Below, one piece after another: positions 61,001-64,000 of a stretch of 64,000 nt of DNA. Position 1 is the stretch's first letter, and every line of letters starts with the position of its first letter. Source of the stretch: Branchiostoma floridae. Its lineage: Eukaryota > Chordata > Leptocardii > Amphioxiformes > Branchiostomatidae. The notes below the pieces were generated by a model. That model saw only the letters and a program-made list of their open reading frames with translations. It did no database searches and was not told where the DNA came from. Position numbers and translations under genes: made by a program. The stretch lies in assembly GCF_000003815.2 (NCBI RefSeq), contig NC_049979.1, positions 24,575,881 through 24,639,880 of the forward strand, written 5' to 3'.

Positions 61001-61859
61001 GACCATTATTTTGAGAATCATCATCCATTCACATCAAGTTTTCACAATTGGGACCAAGTCCAGGTCCGGATCAGGACCTGATCCTCTGGACATTAACAGG
61101 ACATGTACCTGAAGCATTTGACAGTTTCCAAATTGCGGCATGTATATGATGTAAAATACAATGACTAACGGCTGCAAGTAGTGGTCTAGTCCTTCCTCTT
61201 GTAGCCACTGTTGTAATATCAAGTACTCCTTCAGCTGCTGTGATGCCTGTGACAGCTGCAGCTGCACATGGCTCTTCAGCTTCCTGAAGGCAGCATGCTG
61301 GGGCAGATAGTCCATGTCTGCAAACTCCACTGGAGAAGTCATTTCTATAAAGACGAACAAACAGATTTTATTATAAAAATATCTAGGATTCTTCTTGGCA
61401 AGGTTCAAAGTTTTTATATACGGGAAGGTCGTAAAAATGACACACACAAACACAGACACTCACAGTTCACAAACACACACATGCATAGGCACACCAAAAT
61501 AAAACACACACCTAGTATATGGAATACTTCTTTCTGCATACCTCACTTTTTTCTGAATACTTTTTTTCTACATACATCACCAGACAAATGCACATACACA
61601 CACATCCACACATGCACAGACACACACACACATACACACACACAAACACACAGAGACACGCACACAGAAACACACACAGACACACACACTGACACACACA
61701 CACATACATACACAGACACACACACAAACACACAGAGACACGCACACAGAAACACACAAACACACACACACACACACACACAAAAACACACAGAGACACG
61801 CACACAGAAACAGACACACACACACACACAGACACAGACACACACACAAACACACAGAG

Positions 61860-61905
<46 letters not shown>

Positions 61906-62120
61906 CCACATCCGCAGATGCCCACACACACACACATCCGCACATGCACATCCTCCTTACCCATGTCCTGTAAGACCCGGATGTACTTGTCCAGCTGCCA
62001 CTGTTTTAGCCAGTCTATCAATTCTCCCCTCTGCTCATGTGATGTCTGATTTTCCCTAACGATGCTCCAAATTCCACAGCAGATTCCGAAAACTACCAGG
62101 AACTTGTGAAGCGTTCCCAT
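27930..62120 (-). CDS. AREL1: AREL1-like HECT-type E3 ubiquitin ligase (whole gene, 20 coding exons)
   Basis: Orthologue of apoptosis-resistant E3 ubiquitin ligase 1, which in mammals ubiquitinates IAP antagonists such as SMAC, HtrA2 and ARTS in the cytosol and so restrains apoptosis. Twenty exons, listed separately, have GT-AG borders and matching phases and total 2862 nt (953 residues plus stop). Human AREL1 is 823 residues; the extra ~130 lie at the N-terminus. Predicted order: hydrophobic segment (about 7-22); two SAM-like stretches with WLxxxxLDxY signatures (about 35-178); a second hydrophobic segment at the start of exon 4; filamin/Ig-like region (about 212-330); linker with beta-rich segments; HECT domain from about 620, with LPTAHTC giving the thioester cysteine at about residue 920 and FGMA at the end. 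The introns hold many transposons. Divergent neighbour: FCF1. Confidence 0.93.
28040..29180. other. AREL1-like intron 19, nothing else recognised
   Basis: AT-rich intronic sequence without a clear repeat or coding signal. Confidence 0.5.
29186..29361 (-). CDS. AREL1: AREL1-like exon 19 (HECT C-lobe)
   Basis: Acceptor AATGTTGCAG, donor GTGAGG. Encodes [34 protein letters not shown] and LPTAHT, then the first two bases of the catalytic cysteine codon. Confidence 0.96.
29619..31212 (+). repeat. Long copy of the dispersed CTAGAGTTCC repeat in intron 18
   Basis: Starts CTAGAGTTCCACGAAACACA followed by CCTTCGCCAAATAATC, like the ends at 19191 and 33171. The body holds degenerate units with ATCATGACGATCCATCAA, GAGTTATTCCCTTTC, TGAACCTGGCACTTTTACC and GGAGGCCCATAATCGAACTT, at about 30290-30480, 30700-30960 and 30980-31190. 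There is no coding content. The right end is not well defined. Confidence 0.6.
31286..32008 (+). mobile_element. Harbinger-like DNA transposon remnant with ~40-bp inverted ends
   Basis: Both ends read GGCCCCGTTCATGATGCAAA and continue as matching inverted repeats through AAACGGTTCT. The flanking trinucleotides are CTA and TTA, close to the 3-bp TWA duplication of PIF/Harbinger elements. Near 31627-31690 a frame reads [16 protein letters not shown] and near 31810-31845 another reads [13 protein letters not shown]. Together these look like a frameshifted remnant of the Myb/SANT-like DNA-binding protein that Harbinger elements encode. No transposase is present, so it is non-autonomous now. Confidence 0.65.
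31627..31890 (+). pseudogene. Frameshifted Myb/SANT-like DNA-binding protein remnant
   Basis: [14 protein letters not shown] resembles helix 1 of a Myb/SANT-like domain. IVWHISRL fits helix 2, and after at least one frameshift [20 protein letters not shown] fits the helix 3 and KxKDHNN tail typical of Harbinger Myb-like proteins. The call rests on motif spacing only. Confidence 0.4.
32166..32252 (-). CDS. AREL1: AREL1-like exon 18 (HECT)
   Basis: Acceptor AATCCCTGCAG, donor GTCAGT. Encodes [20 protein letters not shown] and GGAWGFEK, the HECT motif LxCGxxD..DF, in 29 codons. Confidence 0.95.
33003..33061 (-). CDS. AREL1: AREL1-like exon 17 (HECT)
   Basis: Acceptor TCTCCTCAG, donor GTAATA. 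Only 59 bp. Encodes [19 protein letters not shown], matching the human [19 protein letters not shown] segment. Confidence 0.95.
33171..33440 (+). repeat. Short copy of the CTAGAGTTCC repeat in intron 16
   Basis: CTAGAGTTCCACAAACACAT followed by CCTTTGTCAAATGAACC matches the left ends at 19191 and 29619. Only this end is recognisable. Confidence 0.45.
33574..34295. mobile_element. TIR transposon, copy A (truncated), intron 16
   Basis: About 340 bp at 33955-34295 are near-identical to 35640-35975, including GGTCACCAGCTTCCGAAAAG, ATTCATTGATCAAAACTTGACC and GAGCGCGTAAAAAAGCGGG. Upstream parts also match (AAACACGACCT...TTTAGCCCTC). It ends at GCGGGCATCTTAG without the full terminal repeat. At 33966 it has the intact site GAAAGCTAATATATC where copy B carries a mariner. 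Confidence 0.7.
35069..35646 (+). mobile_element. Internally deleted mariner element
   Basis: Inverted ends of about 34 bp (CGAGGGGCGTTCAATAAGTA and its complement) are flanked by TA at 35067-35068 and 35647-35648. At 578 bp it is under half of a usual mariner. The uninterrupted target exists in copy A at 33966, proving a clean insertion with TA duplication. Confidence 0.92.
35252..35560 (+). pseudogene. Mariner transposase, internal deletion
   Basis: Starts [20 protein letters not shown], then [13 protein letters not shown] and [17 protein letters not shown], the two helix-turn-helix motifs and linker that bind mariner ends. After ASV the frame jumps to a C-terminal-like piece ([11 protein letters not shown]). 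The whole DDD catalytic core is missing, so it cannot transpose on its own. Confidence 0.85.
36011..36140 (-). CDS. AREL1: AREL1-like exon 16 (HECT)
   Basis: Acceptor GCCTTTTCCAG, donor GTTCAA. Encodes [20 protein letters not shown] and [17 protein letters not shown]. The donor lacks the usual purine-AG context, and a transposon end lies only 15 bp past it. Confidence 0.94.
37087..37231 (+). mobile_element. CR1-type LINE 3' end inserted in the DIRS-like element
   Basis: The 3' untranslated region TTCAGTGTAATATAACCAGC, GTGTTACGCCGAAGGGCGGT and the (GATACA)n tail are the same as the 3' end of the LINE at 3919-4040, on the opposite strand. The copy is truncated at its 5' end. Confidence 0.85.
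37296..37632. mobile_element. Foldback element with 9-bp target duplication (Mutator-like)
   Basis: Ends TAGACTCCCTTGCAGTCTTC and its complement; the direct repeat TGCTATCCC lies at 37287-37295 and 37633-37641. The interior has two direct copies and one inverted copy of GGTCCGCGATTTTCAAC, plus G-rich runs, so most of its 337 bp can fold on itself. A 9-bp duplication is typical of Mutator-like elements. There is no coding content. Confidence 0.8.
38134..38334 (+). pseudogene. DIRS-like gag zinc-finger fragment
   Basis: An open stretch of 66 codons ending [15 protein letters not shown] then [12 protein letters not shown] and [10 protein letters not shown] give a Cys/His array of the type found near the C-terminus of DIRS/Ngaro gag proteins. 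Upstream, remnants such as [17 protein letters not shown] lie in other frames. Confidence 0.6.
38990..39352 (+). pseudogene. DIRS-like reverse transcriptase, N-terminal part
   Basis: [38 protein letters not shown] and [15 protein letters not shown] are characteristic of DIRS-type reverse transcriptases. A frameshift near 39300 moves the continuing [13 protein letters not shown] into another frame, and the TIR element then splits the gene. Confidence 0.8.
39356..40189. mobile_element. 834-bp TIR element inserted in the reverse transcriptase gene, TA duplication
   Basis: Inverted ends ACATCCATTGGCATAATACC (at least 25 bp matching) are flanked by TA at 39354-39355 and 40190-40191. Removing the element with one TA would reconnect the reverse transcriptase coding sequence in one frame across the junction. 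The interior has short frames (for example Cys-rich at 40025-40190) that I do not recognise. TA duplication suggests Tc1/mariner-type mobilisation. Confidence 0.85.
40192..41271 (+). pseudogene. DIRS-like reverse transcriptase core and RNase H
   Basis: [48 protein letters not shown] and the catalytic YIDDFGG identify the palm. [18 protein letters not shown] is the connection. After a frameshift near 40890 comes RNase [32 protein letters not shown] and [17 protein letters not shown]. The initial LTLPSHDA lies in a different frame from LIRRKGPGC. At least two frameshifts make it inactive. Confidence 0.88.
41480..41730 (+). pseudogene. DIRS-like tyrosine recombinase, N-terminal fragment
   Basis: [20 protein letters not shown] followed by [11 protein letters not shown] matches the SAM-like core-binding domain at the N-terminus of retroelement tyrosine recombinases. 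The catalytic domain with R..HxxR..Y was not found, so the gene is truncated. Confidence 0.65.
41740..42660. other. Intron 15, degenerate sequence past the DIRS-like element
   Basis: Several phrases recur loosely, for example CACCTTCTGTCTAACCAGAA and CACCTCTCGTCTATCACCAT, or TACACCGAGAAG and TACGCCGAGAAAG, suggesting old duplicated repeat units. An open stretch on the minus strand (about 42440-42590) has no recognisable similarity. Confidence 0.35.
42848..42973 (-). CDS. AREL1: AREL1-like exon 15 (HECT N-lobe)
   Basis: Acceptor CCCCTAG, donor GTCAGT. Encodes [20 protein letters not shown] and [18 protein letters not shown]. Exactly 42 codons. Confidence 0.95.
43050..43265. repeat. Short repeat with GCCGGGAAAGGAA units
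   Basis: Three imperfect copies of GCCGGGAAAGGAAAAT at 43138-43184. A similar word occurs near 37400 inside the foldback element. Confidence 0.4.
46058..46175 (-). CDS. Unrecognised spliced exon 2 with stop (in intron 14)
   Basis: On the minus strand, acceptor TTTCCTTACAG opens 118 bp encoding [20 protein letters not shown] and [18 protein letters not shown], then TAG at 46058. It joins in phase with the donor at 46760 (codon AG|A). The sequence is helical and protein-like with balanced composition, but I do not recognise the family, and it is not part of any AREL1 region I know. It could be the 3' end of a nested gene, a processed fragment or an alternative exon. Confidence 0.45.
46663..46870. 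repeat. Cluster of CAAGGAGGTTAA repeat ends, with perfect 24-bp palindrome
   Basis: Direct copies of AAAGCAAGGAGGTTAA lie at 46662 and 46691; the second continues into its own complement as a perfect 24-bp palindrome at 46692-46715. A further inverted end (TTTTTAACCTCCTTG) is at 46861. The motif is shared with the 36-bp palindrome at 3010 and with 45228. Confidence 0.65.
46760..46853 (-). CDS. Unrecognised spliced exon 1 (in intron 14)
   Basis: ATG at 46853 opens [20 protein letters not shown] and [12 protein letters not shown], ending at donor GTAAGG. An in-frame TAA lies three codons upstream, inside a CAAGGAGGTTAAAAAG repeat end. The ATG is therefore either the true start or the place where the repeat cut off an older exon. 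Confidence 0.4.
47126..47280. repeat. Imperfect tandem duplication (~100 bp)
   Basis: CTGAAGACTGCCCGCCCAGT at 47133 recurs as TTGAAGACTGCCCGCCCAAT at 47231, followed in both by AGGATTTTTT and a GCTAGCT block. The second copy is slightly shorter. Confidence 0.7.
47982..48061. repeat. (GGAC)n tract and 11-bp hairpin
   Basis: GGAC repeats at about 47988-48010 precede a perfect hairpin, CTTTCGCCGCG, loop GAAG, then the complement (48036-48061). The arrangement resembles the end of a non-autonomous repeat, but no partner end was found. Confidence 0.5.
48541..48723 (-). CDS. AREL1: AREL1-like exon 14 (HECT N-lobe)
   Basis: Acceptor TCCCCAG, donor GTGGGG. Encodes [31 protein letters not shown], and [18 protein letters not shown]. 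The HECT N-lobe here is nearly superimposable on vertebrate AREL1. Confidence 0.96.
49241..49350 (-). CDS. AREL1: AREL1-like exon 13 (HECT N-lobe)
   Basis: Acceptor TTGTTTAG, donor GTGAGG. Encodes [19 protein letters not shown] and [12 protein letters not shown], the HECT signature GGxxREWF. Confidence 0.95.
50002..50077 (-). CDS. AREL1: AREL1-like exon 12 (HECT start)
   Basis: Acceptor TCTCTTCTAG, donor GTAAGC. Encodes [20 protein letters not shown] and FYGEE, the first strand of the HECT N-lobe. Confidence 0.94.
50730..50857 (-). CDS. AREL1: AREL1-like exon 11
   Basis: Acceptor TTGCTTTAG, donor GTAAGT. Encodes [18 protein letters not shown] and [12 protein letters not shown], matching the GGSETF...FF.RELR pattern of vertebrate AREL1. 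Confidence 0.95.
52541..53384. mobile_element. hAT-like element with 6-bp target duplication
   Basis: Ends CAGGGTTCGAAATACACATA and, inverted, CAGGGATCGAAATACTTTTT. The word CACATG flanks it at 52535-52540 and 53385-53390. Internal TTGCAATTTGCAAGT and TTGCATGTAAA blocks occur near both ends. There is no transposase. CAGGG...CGAAAT ends are typical of the hAT group. Confidence 0.75.
53742..53883 (-). CDS. AREL1: AREL1-like exon 10
   Basis: Acceptor GTTTTCTAG, donor GTAAAG. Encodes [20 protein letters not shown] and [14 protein letters not shown], among the most conserved AREL1 stretches before the HECT domain. Confidence 0.95.
54590..54667 (-). CDS. AREL1: AREL1-like exon 9
   Basis: Acceptor CTTCCTCCCAG, donor GTAAGA. 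Encodes [20 protein letters not shown] and VCPSTK. Exactly 26 codons, phase 0 at both ends. Confidence 0.93.
55255..55376 (-). CDS. AREL1: AREL1-like exon 8
   Basis: Acceptor TTTCTTTCCAG, donor GTAGGT. Encodes [13 protein letters not shown] and [13 protein letters not shown]. The acidic, Pro-rich insert seen in the human linker is absent. Confidence 0.9.
55726..55906 (-). CDS. AREL1: AREL1-like exon 7
   Basis: Acceptor TTTCTTCCAG, donor GTAGGT. Encodes a second beta-sandwich-like segment ending [15 protein letters not shown], matching NNGEFDIIVLS of vertebrates. Confidence 0.9.
56019..57121 (+). mobile_element. Jockey/CR1-group LINE fragment in intron 6
   Basis: 5'-truncated reverse transcriptase: [20 protein letters not shown], the catalytic [33 protein letters not shown] and [10 protein letters not shown]. 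The first frame ends with a shift near 56745 and continues in another as [17 protein letters not shown] with a stop. The 3' end has an AATAAAGTCA repeat tail at 57095-57120. It differs from the LINE at 4-7 kb. Confidence 0.85.
57194..57319 (+). mobile_element. 126-bp LINE/SINE 3' fragment with 15-bp target duplication
   Basis: Contains AAGGGGCGGTATAACCCC, similar in style to the CR1 3' end, and a (GAT)n tail at 57304-57319. The word AATAGCATGACAGGA occurs on both sides (57179-57193 and 57320-57334). Confidence 0.85.
57667..57836 (-). CDS. AREL1: AREL1-like exon 6
   Basis: Acceptor TTCCCCTAG, donor GTAAGG. Encodes [20 protein letters not shown], then a PRDQYEN motif that corresponds to PRDEYDN of the vertebrate protein. 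Confidence 0.9.
58468..58708 (-). CDS. AREL1: AREL1-like exon 5 (filamin-like domain)
   Basis: Acceptor TCTCTTTTTAG, donor GTAAGG. Encodes [10 protein letters not shown] and the core of the filamin/Ig-like repeat, ending with [20 protein letters not shown] and [10 protein letters not shown], the usual filamin C-terminal strand pattern. Confidence 0.93.
59077..59291 (-). CDS. AREL1: AREL1-like exon 4 (membrane segment, filamin start)
   Basis: Acceptor TTCTACAG, donor GTAATG. Begins with the hydrophobic [16 protein letters not shown], equivalent to the N-terminal membrane segment of human AREL1. Then comes [20 protein letters not shown], the conserved lead into the filamin-like domain. Confidence 0.92.
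60162..60361 (-). CDS. AREL1: AREL1-like exon 3
   Basis: Acceptor AATTCTGCAG, donor GTAGGT. Encodes [20 protein letters not shown] and LQNVIKSM, completing the second SAM-like unit, then a basic linker ([14 protein letters not shown]). Confidence 0.85.
60523..60842. mobile_element. hAT-like MITE rich in GTGCACCCA, 6-bp target duplication
   Basis: 320 bp with ends CAGGGCTCAAAATACTGGGT and, inverted, CAGGGCTCGAAATTCATTTT, flanked by CTTACT at 60517-60522 and 60843-60848. Near both ends are several copies of GTGCACCCA in both orientations. Its ends and duplication length match the element at 52541, so the two may be mobilised by the same transposase. Confidence 0.8.
61170..61344 (-). CDS. AREL1: AREL1-like exon 2
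   Basis: Acceptor CTTTATAG, donor GTTAGT. Encodes [19 protein letters not shown] and a helical Gln-rich stretch, then [12 protein letters not shown], the start of the second SAM-like unit. The donor is less typical than the others, but the phase (1 in, 2 out) fits both neighbours. Confidence 0.8.
61441..61950. repeat. CA-rich microsatellite/minisatellite in intron 1
   Basis: Mostly (CA)n with a higher-order unit: ACACACAGAGACACGCACAC occurs at least four times between 61640 and 61870, usually followed by AGAAAC. This produces long spurious reading frames on both strands. It ends 11 bp before the exon 1 donor. Confidence 0.95.
61961..62120 (-). CDS. AREL1: AREL1-like exon 1 (start codon)
   Basis: Starts at ATG 62120. 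Encodes [20 protein letters not shown], a likely signal anchor, then a charged stretch and [20 protein letters not shown]-like. Donor GTAAGG, phase 1. This is the first ATG of the open frame; untranslated exons further upstream are possible. Confidence 0.8.
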
Positions 62121-63513
62121 GTCTGCAACTGTTGGAGTCTTAAGGAAGATGTCCAGTCCTTAATTGACTCCACGCTATGTCCACATCTTAGAAACATACA
62201 GAAAAGGCAGAAGGTCAAAATTACATTTTACAGGAATAATTGAATTTGAGTGTCCTCTTCTCTTCAAAGGCTTAGATAAATAGGCGCAATTTCAACATAG
62301 TTTTTCTAGATATGAAAACTGCTGACATTTGGTCCATGGGTCAAAGCATTTGAATGTACGAATTTTTTGAAATATGTACAAATTTTATGAAAAACGGCCT
62401 GACTTGAAGTTGCGCAGCTCAGCCTCGAATTAAGACCCCAAATAAACTGGGGTGTGCACGGTAAGACCTCACCTTCTCGGCTGTCTATTTTCTCATGAAT
62501 GAATCCTATTACAAGTTCCATCGGTGAACGTATTACTACCACGCATGGACTGATCGCATCAGTTTCTTCTTTAATATTGTAAAATGCATTTAAGTTCGCG
62601 GGGATTTAATTTTGCGGTAGCGGGAAAATGGCCTTTTTGCGGTGCTTCTAACTTCGCGGTACTACCATGCACTGTAGTCTCTTACTGCCATGAAAAAATA
62701 CTCGCGTTGGTTTTAAATTCTCGGTGAAGCGCAAAACTACGAAAACCTCACCCTCCTTTTTCAGCACTGGAACCCAGTGCCGAAGATGGCTTCAGCACTG
62801 GAAATCCAGTGCTAGCGTGCTGAATGTTCGGAAACATGACGAACATTCAGCACTGGAAACTGAGTGCTGGGAGAGAGGAGACTCTGAGATATACAGTAAT
62901 ACGTCTTTTGCTCTACTAAAAGATTGCCGGATTATAAACCCGCGAACATTAAACCACCGCGAAAGTTTCTGCATTAAATTACAGTACCAGTCCTTGTCTA
63001 CTCGAAACGAAGTAGAAGAAGAAGAAGAAGTGCTGGCTATATAGGGAGAAATTTACTAGTAACGTTAACGTTAGTAGTTAGCCACCATTAGGTTATTACC
63101 CATAGTGTGGACTCTCCTGGACAATTGTTCTCTTATTTGTCGAATACTTAGTAATGATCCGTACAAAGACAATGTAGGAAGGCGAAGTGAAGCTATAACC
63201 ATTCAATGCTATAACGCTATCAGTCTTACCTTCTTTGTAGTTCTGCTTGCCAAGGTTAAAGGTCAATGAATTAGTCCATTATTATCAAAATATGAGAAAT
63301 CTTACCTACAGTGTCAAATAGCATCTGTAATAGAAATGTGCTATAAAATATCATCATAACTAATCATATTTGATAAATGTAGTTTTTCTTATATAGTAGT
63401 AAATTATAGGTAACATTTATAAGTATATAAAACTCCACTATTAGGAGCAACCCTCATTCTAGTGGTTGCACCCAAGTGACGTCACCAGTACATGTGCGAC
63501 TGCTTTGGTGATC
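62121..63513. promoter_or_regulatory. Divergent intergenic region between AREL1-like and FCF1-like genes
   Basis: The two start codons face away from each other across about 1.39 kb. It probably holds both promoters and any untranslated exons. Minus-strand GTAAGA/GTAAGC-type donors near 63237 and 63305 could end untranslated AREL1 exons. No TATA box was identified. Confidence 0.5.
62576..62986. mobile_element. MITE-like repeat with TTCGCGG inverted ends in the divergent promoter region
   Basis: The left end TTGTAAAATGCATTTAAGTT, then CGCGGGGATTTAA, mirrors the right end CTGTAATTTAATGCAGAAAC, then TTTCGCGGTGGTTTAA. The core (62762-62871) has three copies of TTCAGCACTGGAA, each with a nearby inverted CCAGTGC or GAGTGC. 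Confidence 0.6.
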
Positions 63514-63694
63514 ATGGTAATGTCTGTCGTTAAATTTTATGTTCTATGCATGTTAAAACCTAAATGAAACTTTACATTTGAGCAATTTCAACGCGTATTA
63601 ACGTCTTGGGGGTGTTGTTTCCGCAGGGGAAGTCCAGAGCAACCCCGAAATTTGCTGAGATGAAGAGAAGGATCAACCCAAGGGACAGCAGAAT
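63514..63694 (+). CDS. FCF1: FCF1-like rRNA-processing factor, first two coding exons (partial)
   Basis: The start ATG at 63514-63516 is followed directly by donor GTAATG. The next exon is 63627-63694 (acceptor TGTTTCCGCAG, donor GTGAGA). It encodes GKSRATPKFAEMKRRINPRD then SR, matching the N-terminus of FCF1 (MGKxxxTRKYATMKRM...RDQR). A start codon alone in exon 1 is also what I recall for vertebrate FCF1. The PIN domain, needed with UTP23-type partners for cleavages in 18S rRNA maturation in the nucleolus, would lie past the window. Position 6-7 is TP where other animals have TR, a small departure. The match is short, so confidence rests partly on the conserved gene neighbour. Confidence 0.72.
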
Positions 63695-64000
63695 GTGAGA
63701 TGACTCTCCTCATGTCCGCCATCAGGTTGACTGAAAATTATGGCCGCCCTTGTGTGTCCGTGCCTTTATTATATAAGTCTTCTTGGGTGGGCCGTTGCTG
63801 TGTTTGGCCAAGGAGCTTTTATCAAATTGATAAAAGCTCGTTGGTTTGGCAATTTACTCCTAGAAAACGCCAAATTTGCATATTTGTGACCAGCTTCAAT
63901 TCTGTATTCTATGGCTGTATTCTATGGCATTCCAACATTTTTCTAAACATTCTTATCTCATTCGATAGAGAACCGAAACAGCAAGCCACTTCGAATATGT

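Noticed and set aside
61268-62059. Long open frames of His/Thr/Asp or Cys/Val repeats on both strands
   Set aside because: They are translations of the CA-rich microsatellite in intron 1 and overlap each other in several frames; low-complexity artefact.
1-64000. CRISPR arrays, bacterial operons, phage or defence systems
   Set aside because: The window is eukaryotic; tandem arrays here have no spacer-repeat structure and no cas-like genes were seen.

Overview
The window looks like nuclear DNA of a cephalochordate (amphioxus, Branchiostoma-like). This is an inference. It rests on an intron-rich chordate gene whose 20 coding exons splice in frame, a gene order known from vertebrates (AREL1 head-to-head with FCF1), and a dense, varied load of young transposons: CR1/Jockey and L1/Tx1 LINEs, a DIRS-like tyrosine-recombinase element, mariner, Harbinger-like, hAT-like and Mutator-like copies, and a tRNA-derived SINE. 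No bacterial or organellar features were seen.

Layout. 1-10.8 kb is gene-poor: degenerate repeats, a 36-bp palindrome with a target duplication, a minus-strand CR1/Jockey LINE broken by a 100-N assembly gap, a SINE, a LINE 3' end, and a three-copy ~175-bp tandem repeat. 10.84-12.34 kb holds a small plus-strand gene resembling stathmin domain-containing protein 1 (STMND1), with a TATA-like box upstream. 13.88-22.56 kb is a nearly complete minus-strand L1/Tx1-type LINE (ORF1 intact, ORF2 with one frameshift) with a 14-bp target duplication, itself carrying a 2.3-kb insertion. 23.1-24.2 kb is a satellite-like array with an exact 110-bp period. 25-27.9 kb is the 3' flank of the main gene.

27.93-62.12 kb (minus strand) is one gene, an orthologue of the HECT-type E3 ubiquitin ligase AREL1. 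I traced 20 coding exons with GT-AG ends, all phases compatible, 2862 nt including the stop, predicting 953 residues. From the N-terminus: a hydrophobic segment, two SAM-like stretches, a second hydrophobic segment, a filamin/Ig-like region, a linker, and a C-terminal HECT domain with catalytic cysteine at about residue 920. Its introns are full of transposons, including a ruined DIRS-like element that hosts two further nested elements, and a mariner inside another transposon with an empty sister site nearby. Two short spliced-looking exons of an unrecognised protein lie in intron 14.

63.51-63.69 kb (plus strand) carries the first two coding exons of FCF1, a PIN-domain rRNA-processing factor, divergent from AREL1. 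The roughly 1.4 kb between the two start codons is probably a shared promoter region and contains a MITE-like repeat. The rest of FCF1 lies beyond the window.
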